A stretch of 64,000 nucleotides of DNA from Cliona cf. orientalis (Eukaryota > Porifera > Demospongiae > Clionaida > Clionaidae): positions 35,914,694-35,978,693 of the forward strand of contig OZ005689.1 of the NCBI GenBank assembly GCA_963930775.1, given 5' to 3'. Below, piece after piece: positions 56,019-64,000 of the stretch (the first letter of the stretch is position 1; the number at the start of each line of letters is the position of its first letter). The position numbers and the translations under genes were made by a program. The notes below the pieces were generated by a model that saw only the letters and a list, made by a program, of their open reading frames with translations, had not been told where the DNA came from and did no database searches.

Positions 56019-57443
56019 TGGATACCTTCTTGGTCGTGTTTGATGGCAACAGCTGCAGATCATCACGCTTATAATCTGGAATCCGGCCAGGGAGGAGGAT
56101 AGCATTCTTCTCTGCGAAGTTACTAAGGAAAGTGATGAGATTTTTAACCTCGTCGAGCTTCAAAAGCATGCTTTGGTATTCTCCTGATATTGCCGTGGAT
56201 CCTGGTTGTCAGCCTCGTGTCGAGGTAACTAGCTTTGAGGACCAAAAACAGTCTTTCCCTGCAAGGTACATGCAATTAGTAACTGCTGTACAGCGGTGGT
56301 CTATGGTGGTGTGGGTATTCAAGACAGAGATGAGAGATTGAAAGCTAGAAGCATGTGTGCATGTGGGGTGAGTATGGGTGGTTGGCTGGATGGGTCTTTT
56401 TATGTGTTTTATTATACCGTAATACCTACTCCATGCAGTTTCTGGAAAGTCTTCCTGCAAATCTGAACTCCATGATAGAAGGCCATGCTGGAGCGCTCTC
56501 GTGGTAGGGGCTTGGGTGTGATTGTGTCGCTGTTGTTTGCGAGGAGTGCTGCTATCTGGCCAAGGAGGACAAGATCGAGCTCGTCCCTACTAAGCTCCCT
56601 GCACTGCATCCTCATACTGTTGTAGTGGTCCCGGGAGAAGAGAGAGGAGCAATTGTGTCGCTGTTGTTTGCGAGGAGTGCTGCTATCTGGCCAAGGAGGA
56701 CAAGATCAAGCTCGTCCCTACTAAACTCCCTGATGAGTGGGTCGCCGCCACGTTCCTCCTCCTCTTTCTCCTCATGAGCATTAAAATCTACACATGCATT
56801 ATTTATTTAACTTCTGTTGTTGCTTTATAATAAATTCTGTTTGTGTACCATTAAACTGAAAGGGTGTGTCTTCTTCCTTGTCTTCATCTAAGAGTAGTGT
56901 TAGTCAGGTGGTAAGGTGTGGTCAATACTGGAAGTTGATGGCTTACCTGTAGAGTCATAGGCAGGGTCATCCCCACAAAAGAAGTCATGAATAAAAGGGG
57001 CCATCAGCACTTGCGAGGTAGGCGAGGCCTTCGCGAGTGAGGGAGTTGAGAGCGCGAGCGTCTTCTCTGTCTTGCGATGTCGACATAGCTCACAAGGAGA
57101 AGTCAAAATTTGAGGTAACCTTCGTTTCAAAAGTCTTCAACGCTGTTGTTGCAGGTGGCATTTCGCGCGCTCGCGCCTTTCAATTAGCGTCCCTAGCAAT
57201 GTATCTCCGTACACTATGGTTGCGGAGATGCCGTTTGGCCGACATGACAGCACGTTTGGGCTTATTCTGCCCTTTCTGTCGAAGACTGCCGTCTATAACG
57301 CCTACACTGCATAGACAAAAGGTTAATCTCTTCATTTATACCGAAATCGCGATTTTCATAAGGTATGACCCGTCGCGCTAAAAACGCCCATAGCCATAAT
57401 AATGTACACTGCAATTATGCCGGGTTTTCTCAAATCCGGTCAC
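53871..57443 (-). mobile_element. DUF7869-type DNA transposon, copy 2 (3.6 kb)
   Basis: Tips GTGACCGTCTATGAGAAAAC and inverted GTGACCGGATTTGAGAAAAC, with ATTT duplicated exactly on both sides (53867-53870 and 57444-57447). Co-linear with copy 1 apart from loss of the GT microsatellite and a rearranged exon near 56520-56740. It begins 26 bases after the element at 53513. Confidence 0.85.
54516..57086 (-). pseudogene. DUF7869-like transposase candidate, copy 2
   Basis: Same exon series as copy 1, from ATG 57086. The main exon (55212-54841 and onward) has NLHLHADNCSGQNKNRYVMQ and SLSFFIVGHTKFSPDWCFG. The Cys-rich exon is damaged: the stretch 56520-56605 recurs at 56650-56730, and about 270 bases found in copy 1 (14826-15090) are missing. 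The CGCKRNKGKPC block is therefore lost. A stop or shift near 54840 also breaks the C-terminal half. The remaining C-terminus (VFVKDSVDSPERVIKLVQDE) reads well. By eye it is over 90 percent identical to copy 1 in DNA. Confidence 0.6.
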
Positions 57444-57689
57444 ATTTTGTTAAGTCTGGCTAGTGGGGGAGGCCTGGTTGGTGTACACTGGACTGGGAGG
57501 CTGATACATTTTGCTTACATGACATTGTACATGTTCATTGAAAGAAGTTGTCTGTATGCATGCACATCACCGTAAGTTTTCTTTGCCATTTAGGATACTC
57601 CCACGTAAAATAATGATAGTCTCAATGTGACAGTGGAGAGTGATGAAAAGACTGACAGTCACAACGTGACAGTGGGCATGCGGTAGGGC

Positions 57690-58813
57690 CCACAAGAAGC
57701 AGCTGGAAAAGCTGCAGAAAATTAAATCCTTCACTGTTGATTTATTAAGAAAGTATAAACATACTTTTCCCTCTGTTGGCGATGTGGTCTGTCATTGCTC
57801 AAGGCATAAACAGGGATGTGGTTGCTTCTCCAAAGCGTTGATTGAAAAGGCTAGAAACTACTTTTTGCTAATTTTATCGATGAGTGAATCTGCCGAAGAC
57901 TTTGCAATCAGGATGAAAGGATTGGCCAGACATGCCTGAGACAAGCACGATTGGGGGGTAGGTAGGTGTGACTTTAGCTAACTTCGAATATGCAGCTGTG
58001 GTGAGTGTGAGGATGGAGAGGATCTGAAGTGCGAAGGAATAGACTATCACACAAGGCATGCACTGACATGTCCTTTCCACTCTCTGGCTAACGAAATTGA
58101 ATGCTACGAGAGTGCAGAAATGGCTGAACAGCTGGTTCACCCCATTCTTAAGAGGGGGCATTCCAATTGGTTGGAGGCCTCCCACAATGTGTTCATTCGC
58201 TTCAGACCAAAGCACATCTTCCTCGAGAGGCTACACTATGTGGTTTCAACCGAGCTGGCTCTGCTGCAATCCAACATGACATACATGTATGAGAAGCGTG
58301 GGCCACAATATCATTGGGTGGTTGAGCTGTTTGAACATCTGAAGCTACTTGTGTTTGATGGTGTTTGGCTGCTCTGGAGGCATTTAATCGACAGAGAAAG
58401 ATGTACTTAGATCAGGAAAAGACCGATTCCTCCAAGCGGAGGCGAATACAGTTGAAAAGTGAGCAAACAGTGGATGCACTGTGTTGCAAGCTGTGGTCAA
58501 AGAAGCATGGCCATGATACGTATGGCAGTGACGACAGTGACATAGATGAAGATGAACTCAAACGAAAAGGACAGAAGTGTACAACTGGAGGGACATGCAA
58601 GTGTGGGTCCACCACTCACCTCTACGTACCAACCATAGTGAATGTTCTTTGAACGTAAAAAATAAGAGAAGCAGTGTTTCTGTGGATGACAGAGCATCTG
58701 ACAATGATATCATTTACTATTTTGAGGATACCCTGTCAGATGCAGAAAGCATTTCTTTGGAAATAAGTGTGCCTACCCCAACTGGTGACACTAGTTGGTA
58801 TCTTAATAAGTAG
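57690..58813 (+). pseudogene. Unnamed Cys-rich protein family, broken copy
   Basis: The plus strand reads KQLEKLQKIKSFTVDLLRKY, then VVCHCSRHKQGCGCFSKALI, CSCGECEDGEDLKCEG, LTCPFHSLANEIECY, HPILKRGHSNWLEASHNVFI and YMYEKRGPQYHWVVELFE. The tail is rich in Lys/Arg/Asp (SSKRRRIQLK, then DDSDIDEDELKRKGQK) and ends CKCGSTTH and LRTNHSECSLN. The many Cys pairs suggest zinc binding. Breaks: stops near 57938 (TGA) and 57974 (TAG), a shift near 58363, and another near 58618. From memory this is a frequent uncharacterised family in fish and cnidarians, probably transposon-derived. No function is claimed. Confidence 0.55.
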
Positions 58814-58984
58814 CATCTGTGTGTGCGGAGTGCTCGGACAAGCACACAAGAGGGATTGCCCCTCAAACTCACGAAATCATTATGTTGGGTGCACATTGTC
58901 CTCTTCTGCTGACTAACAAGAATGGCAAGAATGATGATTGTGTGAAATCCAAACCTCCTAAAGCAAGCAAGCCGGTCGATATGA

Positions 58985-59376
58985 AAAAACAATTGAATAA
59001 AATTGAACGATGAAGTAGGGATGGCAAGGAGAAAAAGCATACAAACAAGATTTTTAGGGATAAGAGATAATCATAACCACTATACATCCATACATCCCTA
59101 CGCTTGCTTTTCTTGATTATAATATTGATGTCGACTCATGCTATCCTTGGAGTATTCTTGACTTGCATGTGGGAGAAATTAATGTTCTCCCTATCCATAA
59201 TTTTTATATTATTATTGACTATTTATGATCCCCATGCTACTCAAAAAGCTAGCGTAGGGATGTATAGTGGTTGCGATTATCTCTTATCCCTAATAATCTT
59301 GTTGTATGCTTTTTGGCATTGCCATCCCTACTTCATCCTTCAATTTTATTCAATTGTTTTTACACTTGTTTCTGTT
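58985..59376. repeat. Inverted repeat with 120-bp arms
   Basis: 58985-59104 and 59253-59376 are inverted copies (AAACAATTGAATAAAATTGA at the outer ends, TAGGGATGTATAGTGG inside). The ORFs at 59104-59475 are read-through of the arm. A third copy of the arm lies at 21160-21308. Confidence 0.8.
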
Positions 59377-59683
59377 CTTTTTTATTGCATGAGTGCAACA
59401 TTATACATTAAGTATAGATGGGAGGTGCTGAAGTTTGCGTGTGTGCGTAAGAGTAGTAGCCACGCCCCTCGTTAACTCGCCTAGCGCATAGCCGATAAAG
59501 CTGTTTCGGGCGGCCAAGTAGCGATGAGACTCTAGTTATTAATTTTATCGACTATCATTGTCACTACTGACACTGAGTACTGAGCTGGCTGTTATACCGA
59601 TTGCAGAGGGCCGTGCCACGCCCGTACGTTGAGGCCTCTAGTCATCATATCCCAGCACAGTGTTAATAGCGCTCACAGGGAAA

Positions 59684-59941
59684 ATGACCATCAAAGACGG
59701 TATAAACGACTTTCCGCCTTTTTTTATCAACGGACTTATTTACGGTACTAAGACGGACTTGTTGGAAGATGGACTCCGTGAAGACGCCGTAAAACAGACT
59801 CGTAGGAGGATGGAGTCTGTGAAAGCATCGCTGAGTGGATTGCGGTTACACTACCGCAGAGGACGCAAGTTCACCGTCTTCGCCACCACTATAGCCACTA
59901 ATATAGCTAGCTACGTATTGCAATTGTATGACCAGTTTTAA
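59684..59941 (+). CDS. 86-codon ORF, doubtful
   Basis: MTIKDGINDFPPFFINGLIY and onward is open for 86 codons with a basic middle. It starts 9 bases after CACAGGGAAAATG, the inverse of which (CATTTTCCCTGTG) ends another repeat near 63523, so it may be an element's inner sequence. No domain is seen. Confidence 0.2.
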   Translation: MTIKDGINDFPPFFINGLIYGTKTDLLEDGLREDAVKQTRRRMESVKASLSGLRLHYRRGRKFTVFATTIATNIASYVLQLYDQF

Positions 59942-60359
59942 TATTATTGCCATTGATCTTGTCTTGTCTTACTTATAATAATAGCTAGCTGGGAATCATA
60001 AATATTATTTAATAGCAAGGAAAGTGAACGCTTGGCTGAAAGGGCCTGGGGAAGAGGACGTTTCTAGTACGCACGTGCGATTGGGCACTCCAAACAAGGG
60101 TGTGGCTTGTTACGCATGCGCAGTGGATCAGAATTCAAATTCGAGCGGCCATTTTTCTGGGGAAGCAATGACTAGAGGCTGAAGAAGACGAGCTCATGAT
60201 CCCTTATAAATGATGGTGACACCCGAGTACATGATAAATTCGAGGTTCCTATTCTAAGATAAGTGATCTGTAACTACGAGTGATGCCTATATCACAGTTG
60301 AGTATGTTTAATATGTATCAGTGTGGAGTATAAATGGTACCCCAGATAATGTGCTGTCG

Positions 60360-60434
60360 TGAATGAGAGAGCCTTGAGTGGTTCTTGTGCTGTCTGGATG
60401 TTTCGTCTGTTGTAAGCTATGTGAATCGAAAGCC

Positions 60435-60470
<36 letters not shown>

Positions 60471-61720
60471 CTGTGCTCGTAAATTTGAGTGAAAGCTTGA
60501 GTGGGTCTTGTGCTGTCTGCAGGGTTCATTTAGGGGGGGGGGGGGGTGGGAGGGGTCACTCGCCCCCTCCCTTGGAAGCTGGCTGCCCCCCTCCTTGAGA
60601 GTAGCTACCATTCATACATGCAATACATGCACAAGTAAAAGATTTAAACGGAAGTGTCCAAAGTGGCAGTTTTGCTCATTTTTAAGCCATAAATTAGCTA
60701 AAGCTTTGCGCTATGCGTGGTATGAGACACATCCCACATCCTTGCAACATTTGACTTGAAATAGAGGGGAACCAGTGGATATTATTGACAGACATTCCCC
60801 ATCTGAGTGCTCAGAAGCCACCAGAAACAGTCTCAGAGGTTGAAACATTAAAAACTTCCTGGGAGAGCATACCCCAGACCCCCCTACTATAATGAAGTTA
60901 ATGAGCATAATGTCAATCTTTACGGATGGAAAAACTTACTATAGTCTTTACCCCCCCTCGACAAAAATACTAAATGAAACCCTTGTCTGGATGTTTCGTC
61001 CGTTGTCAGCAGCCTGTCGAGATGTTTCGTCTTAAGTCAGGCACCCCGAGTTAATGTGTGAATTGAAAGCCGTGTGTGTATGTGTATCTGTGTTCGTAAA
61101 TTTGAGTGAAAGCCTGAGCGGGTCTTGTGCTGTCTGGATGTTTCGTCTGTTGTCAGCAGCCTGTCGAGATGTTTCGTCTGTCAGGCACGCCGAGTAAATG
61201 TGTGAATCTAAAGCCGTGTGTGTATGTGTATCTGTGTTCGTAAATTTGAGTGAAAGCCTGAGCAGGTCTTGTGCTGTCTGGATGTTTCGTCTGTTGTCAG
61301 CAGCCTGTCGAGATGTTTCGTCTGTCAGGCACCCCGAGTAAATGTGTGAATCTAAAGCCGTGTGTGTATGTGTATCTGTGTTCGTAAATTTGAGTGAAAG
61401 CCTGAGCAGATCTTGTGCTGTCTGGATGTTTCGTCTGTTGTCAGCAGCCTGTAGAGATGTTTCATCTTAAGTCAGGCACCCCGAGTAAATGTGTGAATCT
61501 AAAGCCGTATGTGTATGTGTATCTGTGTTCGTAAATTTGAGTGAAAGCCTGAGCGGGTCTTGTACTGTCTGGATGTTTCGTCTGTTGTCAATAGCCTGTT
61601 GAGATGTTTCGTCTTAAGTCCGGCACCCCGAGTTAATATGTGAGTCAAAAGCGTGACATTGTATGTGTATATGTATCTGTGCTTGTAGATTTGTATGAGA
61701 GCCTTGAGCCAACTATTCCT
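60360..61720. repeat. Minisatellite, about 146-bp unit
   Basis: Units beginning TGTGAATCTAAAGCCGTGTG start near 61055, 61201, 61346, 61492 and 61640, a period of 145-148 bases, with a partial unit at 60420. Each holds GATGTTTCGTCTGTTGTCAG and a TATGTGTATCTGTG stretch. An inserted element (60520-60985) interrupts it. ORFs here are repeat products. Confidence 0.9.
60520..60985. mobile_element. 466-bp element inside the minisatellite
   Basis: Left CAGGGTTCATTTAG and inverted right CAAGGGTTTCATTTAG. TCTG flanks both sides. The sequence next to the tips is GGGGGGGG and CCCCCCC. The interior has no gene. Confidence 0.8.
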
Positions 61721-62117
61721 GAGCAGTAGATGCATTGCGATACGTGTTATGGCAATTAATCACATGATATGCTAAATCCTGTGTGTTCCCTAAGTTCTCG
61801 ATATGTAGATGTGCCAACTGTTTCTCTCCTTGGAGATGGCGTCTGGGAACGAGACTATTTGTGTGGAGATGTTGTGCTGTCTTATTTAGGTGAGTTTTCC
61901 TGAGAAGAAAGACTAACAATTTTCATGTGGTCTATACATAGCAAAGAGAAGGTCCGCTGTCTGAATGTTGTACATAGTGAATTTATGACAAAATGGCATC
62001 ATCAGGTATCATAATTATTATAATTTTTAGTTGCTGTAGTTCACCGGTGACCCTCTTCCAGTTATGAACATGAAGACTCATTCTATATCTCTATTTTTCG
62101 TCACAAAAGAATGTTAG

Positions 62118-62542
62118 CTCGAGTTTAGTACTTGTACTCCAGGTAAGTGCAATAATAATTATTATTATTATATTGAATGTTATAGTTTTTTATTCATAGG
62201 CCAAGTGTACCATATTATTATGATAATATCATTGAGGTAAGTAAAATTAATGTCTATCTTACACAATGTTATGTAGTGGTACCTTACCAAAGGTGAGTAC
62301 GATGTCATATTTTTTCGTATTGTCATATCTTATATGATACAGCTGATTGTTTATACTGCTTAGACGCCACTACAACACAAAGACCTATCAACAAACAAGG
62401 TATATACAACAGTGTGGTTTATTGCATATGGAGTCGTATTATCTTCAGGTTCTGCATAATTGGTAAGTGCACATTAATTTGTTTATTTATCTCAGTGCAG
62501 TTCAGTTACACGATCAAAGCACCAAACTTAACAAGTGCTAAG
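62118..62542 (+). CDS. Chain of possible micro-exons
   Basis: Six short segments are bounded by AG and GT(A/G)AG-like sites: 62118-62142, 62200-62236, 62277-62292, 62364-62399, 62449-62462 and 62506-62542. The introns between them are 40-71 nt. Joined, they total 165 nt, and one frame stays open for 55 codons (starting LEFSTCTPGQVYH). The sites GTAAGTGC, GTAAGTAA, GTGAGTAC and GTAAGTGC match the donor consensus. The start and end of the gene are not found, and the peptide has no recognisable domain, so it may be an untranslated or chance pattern. Confidence 0.3.
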
Positions 62543-62572
62543 GTATATATCTGAATTTTATATTGCTCTCAG

Positions 62573-64000
62573 CAAAGATCTTCAAACACTTAGGACTATC
62601 ACACTGTTTCAAGTTGAACGTTAACCTACAATCAAGATTGATAGAAATTTGCAAGACCATGGCATACATCACCCAAACTGAGTCAAACTTTGAACGTACA
62701 TCACTTGTAAGCTATCATACACAAAAGTAATAGTGCTCATTCTGTTACTTAATCATTGTTAATTTATATCTGATATCAGTTTATGTTCATTTTGTTGACC
62801 TATATTGTATATTTATGTCTTTACAAAAGAAAGCTATTTCACACTAGCCTAATAATGTGAGCTACAATTATTATCATCATTTTTGCACGATCGAGGATGC
62901 TATCACAAGTTTCTCGATGAAAAAATGAATTGTAAGTTGAGTAGAATAGATTTCGCAGCTATTGAGGCACATTTACTCATAATCAGGCCTGGTAAATGTT
63001 TAGAAATCTGTGTTGTAACAATACTGGGCTGGAGAATAAAGGGGGCTCTGCCTCCCTTCCTGGAATATTGGGGGGGCTACAGCCCCCCCAGCCCCCCCGG
63101 TTCCTACGCCTGGTGTGGTTTAACACAAAGTGGGCGTGGTCGTAAACGCGCAGTTGGATATTCAGCCCCTCCAACCCTCAATATCTTCCTACGCCTATGA
63201 TTATCGCAAACGCAATTTATACAAGCGCTTGCAGACGGTGACCTTCGTACTCCATGAATGTAACAAAGACGGGATTGAAGACGGTCAGAACGACGGTTCT
63301 ATCCCAAAGTACGGTGTCGGCCACGGTATGAAACGGGAAGACGTTGATTGACGGTACTGAACGGATATCTTGACGTATGCCGTCTTCGAGGTCTGTCAAA
63401 AATAGTCTCAATACGGTATATGGACGGCACCGCGTAAGTCCGCACGGTTTTCCGTGATTGTCCCGTCTTTGTGGCAAGTACGGCATAAATACGGCACCGT
63501 ATTTGATACCCATTTTCCCTGTGGTTGCACACGCTAGTCTCTAGCTAGGTTCGCTTTATCGCGCTCGCGCTGGCCTAGCTCACGCGGGAGAGCCTGGCGC
63601 TTAGCTATGGCTAGCTAGGCTAAGCTAGCTTGGTTCGAGGCGCTAGCTAGCTGGCTTGCTAGCGGCGGTGGCGCGCACTGCTGACTACAGTCGCATGACT
63701 TCACCATGGCAACACATTATGAGCATGTGCATTAGATGACAAAAATGGTGTATCAGACGCACCCCCTATCTTTAACACTGCACTGTGCACTACAAAATAG
63801 AGTGGATTTATATGAGAACCAAGGTAAGAGGTCCAGAGAGTCTTGAGTTAGCCCTGGAAATGAGAAAAAAAGAAAGAAAGAAGGAAAGAAAGAATGAGAA
63901 ATGGCTATTTATTGAACATCTGGTTCTGGCATATACAATTGAGTTGATGAATAATCTTGGTTTTGTTGGGTAGATAATTTGCTGTAGATTCTGATTTTGA
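62573..64000. other. No gene recognised; repeat pieces
   Basis: 63030-63115 is a G/C-run piece with an end like CAGGCGTAGGAA. 63225-63525 is crowded with ACGGT and GACGG words and ends CATTTTCCCTGTG. 63540-63665 is rich in GCTAGC words. 63865-63895 is an AAAG repeat. Confidence 0.4.

Noticed and set aside
59104-59475. 123-codon hydrophobic ORF
   Set aside because: It reads through an arm of the inverted repeat and AT-rich DNA; it is not protein-like.
60360-61720. CRISPR-like array
   Set aside because: Units are about 146 bases, adjacent and without distinct spacers; it is a minisatellite.

Overview
The window looks like repeat-rich, intron-bearing nuclear DNA of an early-branching animal, most likely a demosponge. 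Introns are short (63 nt in the HIRAN gene, about 60 nt in the piggyBac gene). Sequence favours TAGCTAGC and TACATGTA words. Several proteins resemble families I remember from sponges and cnidarians. No database was searched, so the organism is an inference. There is one 23-base assembly gap (1312-1334). I see no CRISPR array, rRNA, tRNA or bacterial-style operon.

Layout. 1-164 is the 5' end of a minus-strand gene that leaves the window. 663-4558 holds an exon and a broken gene for a DDE-like protein with a C-terminal PHD finger. 5200-9292 (minus) is a decayed transposase with a retroviral-type integrase core, split by a 1.5 kb long-inverted-repeat element that has an exact CAAG target duplication. 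9601-11000 is part of a divergent gene. 10.0-16.2 kb is a nest of elements: small CCGTATA elements, and a 3.9 kb DUF7869-type transposon sitting inside another element. 16.9-18.8 kb is a piggyBac gene cut by a smaller element. A LINE tail and a second piggyBac piece follow. 22.8-24.1 kb is an inverted pair of small elements. 24.8-25.5 kb is a Penelope-like fragment.

Host-like genes cluster at 25.8-30.6 kb: a HIRAN-domain gene, a damaged hAT/ZNF862-like gene on the minus strand, and a Ser/Pro-rich gene diverging from it across a mirrored leader region. After that come a Ty3/Gypsy fossil with integrase ahead of reverse transcriptase (30.6-32.8 kb), a gene-poor stretch, more small elements (36.4-38.8 kb), a possible membrane-protein gene (39.3-40.0 kb) and a largely whole tyrosine-recombinase retrotransposon (about 40.3-45.6 kb, minus). 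Then follow further small elements (47.4-49.4 kb), a broken HECT-domain gene (49.6-51.8 kb, minus), a second DUF7869 transposon (53.9-57.4 kb), a broken gene of an unnamed family (57.7-58.8 kb), a 146-bp minisatellite interrupted by an element (60.4-61.7 kb), and a chain of possible micro-exons (62.1-62.5 kb).

How the parts relate. The main theme is a transposon family tree. Two autonomous-looking DUF7869 elements share their end sequence (GTGACCG..., followed by a GAGAAAACCC-like block) and 4-bp ATNT target duplications with at least seven short non-coding copies. The DUF7869 protein is therefore a good candidate for the enzyme that moved those copies. Many insertions are nested, so their relative order can be read directly.
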